This document shows positions 8,801 through 17,000 of a DNA stretch of 64,000 bases, piece after piece. Below the pieces are notes generated by a model. It searched no databases, was not told the origin of the DNA, and was given only the letters and a program-made list of their open reading frames with translations. The DNA is from Cellulomonas fimi (GTDB lineage: Bacteria; Actinomycetota; Actinomycetes; Actinomycetales; Cellulomonadaceae), in contig NZ_CP110680.1 of NCBI RefSeq assembly GCF_028583725.1, positions 3,844,001-3,908,000 of the forward strand, written 5' to 3'. The stretch's first letter is position 1. Every line of letters begins with the position of its first letter. Both the position numbers and the translations under genes were made by a program.

Positions 8801-10655
8801 TCGCGACGAGCGCGGACTGCGCACCGCCGTGGGCCGCGGTCGTCGTGACGGTCGCCGTCGGCGTGCCGCTGCCCGTCTCGCGGACGAACCAGCCGTCCAT
8901 GCCGTCCTCGAAGTCGGCGTCGATCACCGTGGACCCGACGGGCTGCGACGGCGCGAGCGTGACGGACGGGAGCGTGAACTCCCAGCCGGCGTCGAGCCGC
9001 TCCTGCACGACCGCCTTGAGGGCCGCGACCGAGTTGGCGCGGTTGCCGCCGCCGTCGTGCACCAGCACGATCTCGCCGTCCTTCATCGCGGCGCGCAGGT
9101 TGGCCTTGAGCGCCTCGACGTCGGACTGCGTGGTCGCGTCCCAGTCGTTGATGAGGTTCGTGACGGCGAGCGGCTGCATGCCGAGCGACACCGCCGCGGC
9201 CGGCGTCTGGCCCCACGCGCCGTTGGGCGCGCGGAAGAACGGCACCTGGGCGTTGGCGTCACCGAGCGCGGTGCGGAGGGTCGTGAGGTTCTGCGCCATC
9301 TTCTGCGCGGCCTGCGCCTGGGTCAGCCCGTCCATCGCGCTGTAGTCGGTGGAGTGGTTGCACAGGGTGTGCCCGTCGGACACGATCCGGCGCAGGACGG
9401 TCGCACCGTCGCCGGTCGTGACGTTCTGGCCGATGACGCAGAACGTCGCGGGGATGTCCTTCGCCGCGAGGAAGTCGAGCAGCTCGGTCGTCGCGGCGCC
9501 GTTCGGGCCGTCGTCGAAGGTGAGCGCGGCCCGCTTCACGCCGGGAGCGGACCCGGCCGCGGCGGTCGCGACGGGCGTCGTCGTCGGGTTGAGCGCGCCG
9601 CCCGGGGGGACGTCCGGCACCTCACCGGGGCCGGTGGGCGCCTGGCCGGTGATGACGACGTCGTCGACGAGGAACGAGGCGGTCGCGCTGTCGGACTCGA
9701 CGTAGAGGTTGGTCGGCGGCGTCGCCGGGTCGACCGTGTACGTGCCGGACAGCCTGGTCCACTCCCCCGCGGTGACGGCGACGCGGCCGCCGACCCACGG
9801 GTACTCGTTCGACGCGCCGGGCGTCTGCATGCCGAGGTTCAGCTGGGCCGGGCCCGCCTCCCCGTCGGCGAGCCGCACCCACGCCTCGATGTCGTAGGTG
9901 CCGGTGGTGACGAGCGAGGACACGTCGTGCTGCGCGCCGTTCCACCCCGCCGTGCGGCCGGCGACGAGCAGGCTCGACGTGCCGCCGTGCGCCTGCGTCG
10001 TCGTGGTCGCGACGGTGGTGCTGCCGCTGCCGCGCGCGGTCCAGCCGTGCCCGGCGGACTCGAACGTGCTGGTCAGCACCGCGCCCGGGGCGGCGGCTGC
10101 CGGTCCGGTGATGACGAGGTCGTCGACGAGGTAGGTGTACGCGCCCGTGAGGTCGCCGGTGCCGAGGTAGAGCTGGAGCGTCGACGGGTCGGTCCCAGTG
10201 GCGGGGACGGTGTACGTGCCGCTCACGGTGGTCCACGCGTCCGCGGTCATCGTCGTGTTGCCGACCCACGTGTACGCGGGCTTCATGACGAACCGCACGC
10301 CGGCGGGGCCCGCGGTGCCGTCGGCGAGGCGCGCACGCATCGAGAACGTGTACTCGGTCCCCGGCACGAGGTCGGCGAGCGCGCCGGGCGCGGTCTGGAC
10401 GCCCTCGTAGTCGGCGGCGCGGTTCGCGACCTGGAGGACCTTGCCGCCGTCACGGTCGACGACGGTGAGCGTGGGGTTGCCGCTCTGCTGCCAGATGCCG
10501 GTGGTGCCGTCCTCGAACGTGGTCGACGAGACGACGGTGGACGCCGCTGCGGCGGCGGTGGTCGCGGTGGGCAGGATGCCCGCGATCGGGGCGGCGATGA
10601 CGCCGAGCGCCACCACGGCGATCCCGATAGTTTCGATGCCTCTCGGCCGTCTCAT
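5880..10655 (-). CDS. Secreted bifunctional acetyl-xylan esterase/xylanase (CE4 + GH10) with LATTG wall anchor
   Basis: 1591 residues. Order: signal peptide (about 1-38); two CBM22-type modules (about 45-180 and 195-337); a CE4/NodB deacetylase (about 375-565) with the TFDDGPN aspartates at 381-382, HTLCNHS, FFRAPNGAWG and LVHDGGG all present; a third CBM22-type module (about 582-725); a GH10 xylanase (about 730-1080) with acid/base Glu883 in FDVVNEVV and nucleophile Glu1001 in ITEFDV; a degenerate then a full CBM9-like module (about 1227-1415); an Ig-like stretch; and a C-terminal LATTG (1556-1560), hydrophobic helix and RSRRRG tail, a class E sortase type signal. It should remove acetyl groups and cut the xylan backbone at the cell wall surface. 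The ATG has AAAGGAG seven bases upstream. A paralogue lies at 14079-17468. Confidence 0.95.
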   Translation of the reverse strand: MRRPRGIETIGIAVVALGVIAAPIAGILPTATTAAAAASTVVSSTTFEDGTTGIWQQSGNPTLTVVDRDGGKVLQVANRAADYEGVQTAPGALADLVPGTEYTFSMRARLADGTAGPAGVRFVMKPAYTWVGNTTMTADAWTTVSGTYTVPATGTDPSTLQLYLGTGDLTGAYTYLVDDLVITGPAAAAPGAVLTSTFESAGHGWTARGSGSTTVATTTTQAHGGTSSLLVAGRTAGWNGAQHDVSSLVTTGTYDIEAWVRLADGEAGPAQLNLGMQTPGASNEYPWVGGRVAVTAGEWTRLSGTYTVDPATPPTNLYVESDSATASFLVDDVVITGQAPTGPGEVPDVPPGGALNPTTTPVATAAAGSAPGVKRAALTFDDGPNGAATTELLDFLAAKDIPATFCVIGQNVTTGDGATVLRRIVSDGHTLCNHSTDYSAMDGLTQAQAAQKMAQNLTTLRTALGDANAQVPFFRAPNGAWGQTPAAAVSLGMQPLAVTNLINDWDATTQSDVEALKANLRAAMKDGEIVLVHDGGGNRANSVAALKAVVQERLDAGWEFTLPSVTLAPSQPVGSTVIDADFEDGMDGWFVRETGSGTPTATVTTTAAHGGAQSALVANRSSQGHGLAFDVDGVLVPGTLYELSAWVRFAAGQPADDVWLTVRHDDGGTQKFTTLAQVSGQSNSQWVEVTASVRLPEGSDLLYLETDYNGGNTSDFLVDDVVVTVASPLSIEEGLTPIKDTLDFPFGAAIQARDTVDPYGRLLTKHFDQITPENFMKPEAWYDANDPTHTFVTTNSEADALMTYAAEHDLKVYGHVLVWHSQTPDWFFQDGAGRWLTNSPADQAVLKARLRTHIENVAKYLSDKYGKFGSTTNPLTAFDVVNEVVSDGGGTPGGMRTSRWFQVLGEEFVDLSFEYANDAFNGTYAAPGQSHPVTLFINDYNTEQAGKQQRYHDLIARMVDRGVEFDGIGHQFHVSLATPVSTLAGALDRMADLGKVQAITEFDVTTGTPVTEAKLVDQGYYYKDAFDAFRAFHAETDQVFSATVWGLVDGRSWRNDSGAPLVFDDQVKAKPAYHGIVDASTLPAPMRAANVFQGTVPLDDDATSAPDWDRLPLLPMGDSAAFQLRWEADHLTAFVVVSDGTPAASDGLTLTLDGSTYAFGRDGEGDVDGVATELGDGWAAVVHLPLDAAAAGDQLAFDVTATDGSTTVGWNKLGATGTLTLVEPLSYLEVAPASSAPTIDGEEDAVWADAGSVTTTKVVGAGSDPAGAVADVKTLWKDDTLYVLATVTDAVVNTAGSDPWTQDSVEIFVDPGNAKNGSYRYDDTQLRISADNVVSVGTGDEAYQKANLTSATRRTASGYVVEAAIGLHDQGGAGTFHGLDVQVNDATGDGARTSVRTWAEPTGTGYQTTERWGVGRLVEGAGEEPEPQTPTLVLGAGKVTRGGTVPVALSGFAPGTVVDVVLGAESLVGQVQGVNLMAARAVGSTGPLGLVVGSFTVDASGGASGSVTIPATTAVGRHGIAAAVDDQVLAATVVEVVAAAGGTGASGPGASGGGSLATTGAQVAGLVLVALALLGAGTAMVRSRRRGSHVA
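10625..10635 (-). promoter_or_regulatory. CGAAACTATCG operator-like site inside the start of the CE4-GH10 gene
   Basis: On the coding strand codons 7-10 (IETIG) read through CGAAACTATCG, a near palindrome (9 of 11 positions match its reverse complement). The identical 11-mer occurs at the same codon position in the paralogous xylanase. It resembles the CGAAACTTTCG palindrome I recall from Streptomyces xylanase promoters. Confidence 0.5.
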
Positions 10656-10758
10656 CGACGCTCCTTTGCGCAATGCTGACAGATGACCGCGCCAACCTAC
10701 GCATCGGCCTGCGCCGTCGGTATCAGCCGGAGGAGCGAATTTTCGGGCTCCTCGTCGC

Positions 10759-10775
10759 AACTATCGAAACTGTGA
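10759..10775 (-). promoter_or_regulatory. Upstream partner of the CGAAACTATCG site
   Basis: The plus strand carries AACTATCGAAACTGTGA about 110 bases before the start codon, holding the CGAAAC core. It is 140 bases from the intragenic site. The second xylanase has a full copy at almost the same distance (144 bases). Confidence 0.45.
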
Positions 10776-10787
10776 CGGATCCGTGAC
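10772..10787. promoter_or_regulatory. GTGAC-n6-GTGAC direct repeat upstream of the CE4-GH10 gene
   Basis: GTGAC, six bases (GGATCC), GTGAC; on the coding strand this reads GTCAC-n6-GTCAC. It fits the GTnAC-n6-GTnAC consensus reported for the actinobacterial response regulator MtrA, and overlaps the edge of the CGAAAC site. Functional assignment is inference. Confidence 0.3.
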
Positions 10788-10825
10788 CCGACAGCGCGTA
10801 CGCGCGCGACCGGCCCCGGGCACGA

Positions 10826-10862
10826 CGAAGCCCCCGGCGCACGGGGGGCACCGGGGGCTTCG
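10826..10862 (-). terminator. Terminator after lsr2
   Basis: A perfect 12-bp stem (10826-10837 with 10851-10862) and a 13-base loop, starting 10 bases after the lsr2 stop. It closes the minus-strand core cluster before the xylanase promoter region. Confidence 0.8.
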
Positions 10863-10871
10863 GGAGTCGCG

Positions 10872-11213
10872 TCAGTGCGCGGCGTCGTACGCGGACTTCA
10901 CCTCGGCCGAGATGCGGCCGCGCTCCGAGACGTGGTGGCCGTTGGCCTTCGCCCACTCGCGGATCGCCTGCGCGTCGCCCGACGAGCGACGCGCGGTGCT
11001 GCCGCCGCGGCCGGCGGGGCGCGCCGACGACGAACGGCCGCCGACCTTGCGCGCGTGGCCGACCCACTGCGCGAACGCGTCACGCAGCTCGGACGCGTGC
11101 GCCGAGGTGAGGTCGATCTCGTAGGTGACGCCGTCGAGCGCGAACGTCACCGTCTCGTCCGCCGTTCCGCCGTCGATGTCGTCGACGAGCAGGACCTGGA
11201 CCTTCTGAGCCAT
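10872..11213 (-). CDS. lsr2: Lsr2 nucleoid-associated protein
   Basis: 113 residues, the usual size. Lsr2 is the actinobacterial H-NS analogue that bridges DNA and silences AT-rich and horizontally acquired genes. Seen: N-terminal dimerisation region MAQKVQVLLVDDIDGG with TVTFALDGVTYEIDL, a flexible Arg/Ser-rich linker, and the C-terminal DNA-binding region AIREWAKANGHHVSERGRIS, with the AT-hook-like loop reading VSERGRIS. The ATG has CGGAG upstream. It follows lysS and a small membrane-protein gene, as in many actinobacteria. Confidence 0.95.
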   Translation of the reverse strand: MAQKVQVLLVDDIDGGTADETVTFALDGVTYEIDLTSAHASELRDAFAQWVGHARKVGGRSSSARPAGRGGSTARRSSGDAQAIREWAKANGHHVSERGRISAEVKSAYDAAH

Positions 11214-11278
11214 TGTTCGCTCCGGGGTAAGTGCGTGGAGGGGATTTTCTCGCTTACCGCCGAAGCATGACACCCGTA

Positions 11279-11488
11279 CTATTCGGACGTCAAACGATCG
11301 CGCTTCGATTCCTCATTTGCGCCGCCGGCTTCCTGCTGCGCGGCGAGGCGTTCCGCGGCGTCCATTCTCGCCAATGCCTGGCGTTCGGTGCGGTCCGCAT
11401 TCACGAGCGCGCGGATCGCGAACCAGAAGATCAGCCCGACGCCGATCGACGGGAGGATGGCGGCCAGCGCCGCGGTGAGCCCGTCCAC
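11279..11488 (-). CDS. Small single-helix membrane protein between lysS and lsr2
   Basis: 69 residues starting with GTG three bases after the lysS stop. One hydrophobic helix (about residues 5-28) is followed by a charged helical tail (RTERQALARMDAAERLAAQQE). Short proteins like this occur beside lysS in related actinobacteria, so it is probably real and co-transcribed with lysS. Function unknown. Confidence 0.65.
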   Translation of the reverse strand: MDGLTAALAAILPSIGVGLIFWFAIRALVNADRTERQALARMDAAERLAAQQEAGGANEESKRDRLTSE

Positions 11489-11491
11489 GCG

Positions 11492-13030
11492 TCAGCCCTG
11501 CGGCTTCACGAGCGGGAACAGGATGGTCTCGCGGATCCCGAGGCCCGTGAGCGCGATGAGCAGGCGGTCGATTCCCATGCCCATACCACCCGACGGGGGC
11601 ATCGCGAACTCCATCGCGGTGAGAAAGTCCTCATCGATTCGCATCGCCTCGTCGTCCCCGCGCGCCGCGAGCGCGGCCTGGGCCTCGAACCGCTGACGCT
11701 GGATGACCGGGTCGACGAGCTCCGAGTAACCGGTCGCGAGCTCCATCCCGCGCACGTACAGGTCCCACTTCTCGACGAGCCCGCGCTTGGTCCGGTGGTC
11801 GCGCACCAAGGGCGACGTCTCGACCGGGAAATCACGCACGAACGTCGGCGCCGTCAATGCGTGACCGACGTGGTGCTCCCAGAGCTCCTCGACCATCTTC
11901 CCGTGGTTCCGCTGCCCGGGAGCGAGCTCGATCTCCGCCTTCTCCAGCAGCGCGAGGAGGACCTCGTCCGTCGTGTCGTGCGTGATCTCGACGCCCAGCG
12001 CCTCGGACAGCGAGTCGTACATCGGCAACCGCGCCCACTCACCGCCCACGTCGTACTGGGTGCCGTCGGCGAGCGTCACCGTCGTCGACCCGAACGCGTC
12101 GCGCGCCGCGGTCTGCACGAGGTCCTGCGTGAGGTCCGCGATCGTGTCGTACGTGCCGTAGGCCTCGTACGCCTCGAGCATCGCGAACTCCGGCGAGTGC
12201 GTGGCGTCGACACCCTCGTTGCGGAAGTTCCGGTTGATCTCGAAGACGCGCTCCACACCGCCGACCGCCGCGCGCTTGAGGAACAGCTCGGGCGCGATGC
12301 GCAGGAACAGCGGGATGTCGAACGCGTTCATGTGCGTCTCGAACTGGCGCGCCGCCGCACCCTCCGGACGGACCTGGAGCATCGGCGTCTCGACCTCGAT
12401 GAACCCGCGCTGGTGCAGGTTGTCGCGGACCGAGCGCAGCACCGCCGCGCGCGTGCGGACCATGTCGCGCGAGCGCTGGTTGACGATGAGGTCGACGTAC
12501 CGCTGCCGGACGCGCGCCTCCTCCGACAGCTCCGTCCCCTCGTACAGGTTGGGCAGCGGGCGCAGCGCCTTCGCGGCGATCGACCACGCGTCGGCGAACA
12601 CCGACAGCTCGCCGCGGCGGGACGAGATGACGCGGCCGTGCACGAACACGTGGTCGCCCAGGTCGACGTCGGACTTGAACGCCGCGAGCCGCTCCTCGCC
12701 CACCTCGGCGAGCGACAGCATCGCCTGGAGCCGGTTGCCGGCGCCGTCCTGCAGCGTCGCGAAGCAGAGCTTGCCGGTGTTCCGCAGGAACACGACGCGG
12801 CCGGCGATCCCGACCTCGTCCTGCGTCTCCGTGCCCGGCTCGAGCGACGGGTAGGCGGCGCGGACCTCGGCGATCGTGTGCGTGCGCGGCACCACGACGG
12901 GGTAGGCCTCGGTCCCCTCGGCGAGCAGGCGCTCACGCTTCGCGCGGCGGACCTGGATCTGCTCGGGGGTGTCGTCGACGGGGGCGTCGACGGCGGCGTT
13001 CTCGGCCGGGTTCTCGGGCGCAGCGGTCAC
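11492..13030 (-). CDS. lysS: Lysyl-tRNA synthetase, class II
   Basis: 512 residues. It charges tRNA-Lys. The N-terminal OB-fold anticodon-binding domain (about 60-165) holds [19 protein letters not shown]. The class II catalytic core shows motif 1 around [10 protein letters not shown], motif 2 [20 protein letters not shown], and motif 3 [15 protein letters not shown] near the C-terminus. The first 30 residues are an acidic, Ala/Pro-rich extension. The GTG start follows the nadC stop by 61 bases. It is between nadC and lsr2, matching the conserved actinobacterial order. Confidence 0.97.
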   Translation of the reverse strand: MTAAPENPAENAAVDAPVDDTPEQIQVRRAKRERLLAEGTEAYPVVVPRTHTIAEVRAAYPSLEPGTETQDEVGIAGRVVFLRNTGKLCFATLQDGAGNRLQAMLSLAEVGEERLAAFKSDVDLGDHVFVHGRVISSRRGELSVFADAWSIAAKALRPLPNLYEGTELSEEARVRQRYVDLIVNQRSRDMVRTRAAVLRSVRDNLHQRGFIEVETPMLQVRPEGAAARQFETHMNAFDIPLFLRIAPELFLKRAAVGGVERVFEINRNFRNEGVDATHSPEFAMLEAYEAYGTYDTIADLTQDLVQTAARDAFGSTTVTLADGTQYDVGGEWARLPMYDSLSEALGVEITHDTTDEVLLALLEKAEIELAPGQRNHGKMVEELWEHHVGHALTAPTFVRDFPVETSPLVRDHRTKRGLVEKWDLYVRGMELATGYSELVDPVIQRQRFEAQAALAARGDDEAMRIDEDFLTAMEFAMPPSGGMGMGIDRLLIALTGLGIRETILFPLVKPQG

Positions 13031-13091
13031 CGGGCGATTCTACCGGCGCGACCCGCGGCACCCGTCGCCCCGACGGTGACGTGCGCGACGC

Positions 13092-13979
13092 TCAGGACGC
13101 CTGGAGGTCCAGCGCGAGGTCGAGGATCGGCGACGAGTGCGTGAGGCCGCCCACGGACAGGTAGTCGACGCCCGTGCCGGCGACCTCGGCCGCGCGGTCG
13201 AGCGTGAGGTTGCCGGTGGCCTCGAGCTCGACGCGGCCGGTCTCCGGCTCGCCCGCGCGGACGGCCGAGACGACCTCGGTCAGCAGCGGCGTCGGCATGT
13301 TGTCGAGCAGCAGGAAGCGGGCGCCCGCGGCCACCGCCTCCAGCGCCTGGTCGAGCGTGTCGGCCTCGACCTGGATGTCGACGTCGGGGAACCGCTCCTG
13401 CACCGCGCGCACGGCGGCGGCGACGGACCCGGCGGCGACGACGTGGTTGTCCTTGACCATCGCGACGTCGTAGAGCCCCATGCGCTTGTTCGTGCCGCCA
13501 CCGCAGCGGACCGCGTACTTCTCGAGCGCCCGCAGGCCCGGCGTGGTCTTGCGCGTGTCGAGCACCTGCGCGCCCGTGCCGTCGAGCACGTCCGCCCAGC
13601 GGCGGGTGTGCGTCGCGACGCCCGACGCGCGCGACGCGAGGTTGAGCATCGTCCGCTCGGCGACGAGCAGCGTCTGCACCGGCCCGACGAGCACCGCGAG
13701 CACCTCGTCGCGCCACACGCGTGCGCCGTCCTCGACCGTGAGGGTGACGGTCACGCCGTCCGTCCCGAGCCGTCGGGCGACCTGGTCGACGACCTCCTGC
13801 ACGACGACCAGCCCGGCGACGACGCCCTCGGCGCGCGCGACGAGGTGCGCGGTGCCGACGGTCTCCGGCGGGATCGTCGCCTGCGACGTCACGTCCCGGC
13901 CCGGCGCCGGACCGAGGTCCTCGTCGAGCGCGACCTGGACCACCCGGGCGACCCACGCGGGGTCGAGCTGCTGCTGCAC
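13092..13979 (-). CDS. nadC: Nicotinate-nucleotide pyrophosphorylase (quinolinate phosphoribosyltransferase)
   Basis: 295 residues. It converts quinolinate and PRPP to nicotinate mononucleotide in de novo NAD synthesis. Seen: DEDLGPAPGRDVTSQATIP, the arginine/lysine-rich quinolinate-binding stretch LDTRKTTPGLRALEKYAVRC, GGGTNKRMGLYDVAMVKDNH, VEADTLDQALEA, LLLDNMPTPLL and the C-terminal GVDYLSVGGLTHS. GTG start with AGGGTGG upstream. In relatives nadB and nadC are adjacent; here they are parted by a 3.4-kb xylanase gene and a terminator, so nadC probably has its own promoter or depends on read-through. Confidence 0.96.
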   Translation of the reverse strand: MQQQLDPAWVARVVQVALDEDLGPAPGRDVTSQATIPPETVGTAHLVARAEGVVAGLVVVQEVVDQVARRLGTDGVTVTLTVEDGARVWRDEVLAVLVGPVQTLLVAERTMLNLASRASGVATHTRRWADVLDGTGAQVLDTRKTTPGLRALEKYAVRCGGGTNKRMGLYDVAMVKDNHVVAAGSVAAAVRAVQERFPDVDIQVEADTLDQALEAVAAGARFLLLDNMPTPLLTEVVSAVRAGEPETGRVELEATGNLTLDRAAEVAGTGVDYLSVGGLTHSSPILDLALDLQAS

Positions 13980-13999
13980 GCCGCCACCCTACGTGCGCG

Positions 14000-14035
14000 A
14001 CGACGGCCCCGGACGGAGGGGTCCGGGGCCGTCGT
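14000..14035 (-). terminator. Terminator after the second GH10 xylanase
   Basis: A perfect 15-bp stem (14000-14014 with 14021-14035), 6-base loop, between the xylanase stop and nadC. It insulates the inserted xylanase from nadC and lysS. Confidence 0.8.
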
Positions 14036-14078
14036 GGGGGGCACCGCCCCGCCGGGCAGGGCGGCGGGGCGGCGTCGG

Positions 14079-17000
14079 TCAGGAGTAGGTCACGCGCACC
14101 GGGGCGCTCGCCACGGCCTCCTTGCCGACGTAGGCCTTGACCTCGAACTGCCCGGGCAGCACCCAGACCGGCACCTTGACCTTGGTGCTCGCGGCGCCCG
14201 AGGCGTCCGTCTTCACCGTGCCGAGGTCGACGTCCTTCCAGTACCAGTCGTGCGCGCCCTCGACGAGCTTGCCGAACAGCCCGCCGTAGGACGGCGTCGC
14301 CGGGCGGTCGCCCACGCGGTCGAGCACGAGCCTCACCTTCGTCTTCGCCGGGAACTCGGCGAGCGTGACGGCGAGCTTCTTGCCCGGCGCGACCGTGTCC
14401 GACCCGAGCGTGAGGACCTGCCCCGGCTCGACGACCGGAGCCGCGAGCTCGAGGACGCCCCAGCGCGCGGTGCTCTGGTACGAGCGGCCCGTCGGGTCGG
14501 TCCACGTGCGGACCGAGCCGCGCACGCCGTCGGTGGCGTCGTTGACCTGGAAGTCCAGGCCGACGAGGTCACCGGCGACCGCGTCACGACCCAGCGCGAT
14601 CGACGCCTCGACGACGTAGCCGCCGTCGATCAGCGCCGTGGCGCTGGTCAGCCGCTCGCCGATGACCGAGAGGTCACCGCTGATCGACTGCGCGTTGCTC
14701 GCGCTGATCCGGTACTGCCCGTCCTGCGGCGTGTAGGCGCCGTTCTTGGCGTTGACCGGGTCGACGAAGATCTCGACCGAGTCCTGCTCCCACGCGTTCG
14801 TGGCGGACTCGTCGATCACCGGGTCGGCGACCTTCACCAGCACGTCGACGGCGTCGTCGTGCCACAGGACCCGCACCTCAGCCGTGGCGCCCGGGGTGCC
14901 CTCGACCTGGGTGTCCGTCGTGACGACCGGCGCGGTCGCCCAGACGTCGTCGACCGTGCCGTCGATGGTCGGGGCCGTGGCCGCCTGCGGCGCGGAGACG
15001 AACCCGATCGGCTCGATGAGGGTGACGACGCCGAGGCGCTCGCCGTCCTCCTGGCCGTGCGACAGGTCGTTCCACGACCGCTGCTCGCCCGTGACGCCGT
15101 CGGTCACGCGCACGTCGAACGGCACCGTGCCGCCCTCCGTCAGGCCGGCGACCGGGACGGCGACCGCGAACCGGTAGCCCATGGCCGTGGCCTGCGCCTG
15201 CGTGCGGTTCACGGTCACGTGCGACTCGGCGGCGAAGACGTCGACGACGTCCTCGGTGCCGTCGTCGCTCGCGTCCGCGACCTCGACGTACGCGGTGAGG
15301 CCGTCGGCCGACCAGCGCAGCTGGAAGCCCGTGCCCTCACCGAGCGACGTCTCGGGCAGGAGCGCCCACGTGGGGTCGTCGACGCCCGTGGGGGTGCCCT
15401 GGTGCGCGTCGACCTGACGCGTGAGCGTCGGCAGCTCCGACCGGTCGACGATGCCCCAGTAGGCCGGCTTCGCCTGCAGGTCGTCGTCGAACGGCAGCGG
15501 CGCACCCTCGCGCCACGACCGGCTGTCGTACGGGCCCCACAGCGTCACCGAGAACAGGTCCGGGTACTCGCGGAGCATGTCGAACACGTCGGCGTAGTAG
15601 TAGCCCTGCGCGACGAGCTTCTCCTGCGTGACGGCCCCGTCGAGCGGCGCGTCGAGCTCCGTGACGGCCTGCAGCAGGCCGGTCGTCGCGAAGGCGTCGA
15701 TGCTCGCCTTCATCTGCGAGACGGGCTGGAGCAGGTTGACGTGGAACTGGTGGCCGAGCCCGTCGAGCGGGGCGTCCCGGTCGAGCAGCCGGTTCACGAC
15801 GTCGAGCATCGCCTGCCGCTTGGCGGGCAGCTCGGTGTTGTAGTCGTTGAGGAACAGCTGCACCGGGCCGTCGGTGTCGCCACCGTTGAACGCGTCGCTC
15901 GCGTACGCGAACGCGAGGTCGAGGTACTGCTCGCCGAGCACCTCGAACCAGCGGCTCTTGCGCAGGCCGTCGCTCTCGCTCTCCGCGATCGCCTCGTTGA
16001 CGACGTCGAACGCGACGATCGGGTTGCCGTCGGTGCCGTACTCGCCGTACTTGTCGCGGTAGTGGTCGGCCACGGTCTCGATGTGCGTGCGCATGCGGTC
16101 GCGCAGGATCGTCTGGTCGGCCGCACTGTTCGTGAGCGGCGTGCCGTCCGTGTGGTTGAAGAACCAGTCGGGCGTCTGGGAGTGCCACACGAGCGTGTGC
16201 CCGTAGACCCGCTGACCGTGCTCGATCGCGCTGTCGACGAGCGCGTCCGCGGCCTCGAACGTGAACGTGCCCTCCGTCGGCTGGATGCTCTCGGGCTTCA
16301 TCGCGTTCTCGGCGGTGATCTGGTCGTAGTGCTTGACCACGAGCTCCTCGCCCGTGCCGACCGTCTCGCGCTCGTCGATCGCGACGCCCACCGGCCAGGG
16401 CAGCACGTCCTGGAGCGACGGGATGTCCTGCTGGACGGGCGGGGCGGTCGAGCCGGTCACCACGACGTCGTCGACCACGAAGGACGCGAGCGACGACGCC
16501 GACTCGACGTAGAGCAGCGCCGAGTCCGCGGCGGCCATCGTGTACGACGCCTGCACGTGGGTCCACGCGTCGGCGGTGACGCCGCTCGCGGTGGTGACGG
16601 TGTCGTACGTCGACTCGCCCGCGTTGTCGCGCTGGACGCTGACCCGCAGGTCGGCCGGTTCGGTCGCACCCGCGGCGAGCTTGAGCCACAGGTCGATCGA
16701 GTAGGTCCGGCCCGTCTGGAAGAGGTCCGTGACCGTGGCGCCGATGCCGTTCCACGCCTGCGTGCGGTCCGCGACGAGCGCCGCCTGGGCGCCACCGTGC
16801 GCGTCGTCGGTCAGCGTGACCGTGTTGTCGCCGCGCGGACCCCAGACGCCGAGGCTCTCCTCGAAGTCGTTGCTCAGGGCGCTGTGGACGCCGCCCGGGT
16901 CGGTCGGCGCCTGGCCGGTGATCACCACGTCGTCGACGAGGACGTCCGGGAACGGTGCCGCGTCGCCGCCGTCGAGGTACATGCGCGCGGCGTCGACGCC

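Noticed and set aside
5889..10679. Very long open frame on the plus strand opposite the CE4-GH10 gene
   Set aside because: Its product is an Arg/Val/Asp/Gly-rich mirror typical of antisense frames in high-GC DNA, with no domain; the minus strand holds a complete enzyme.
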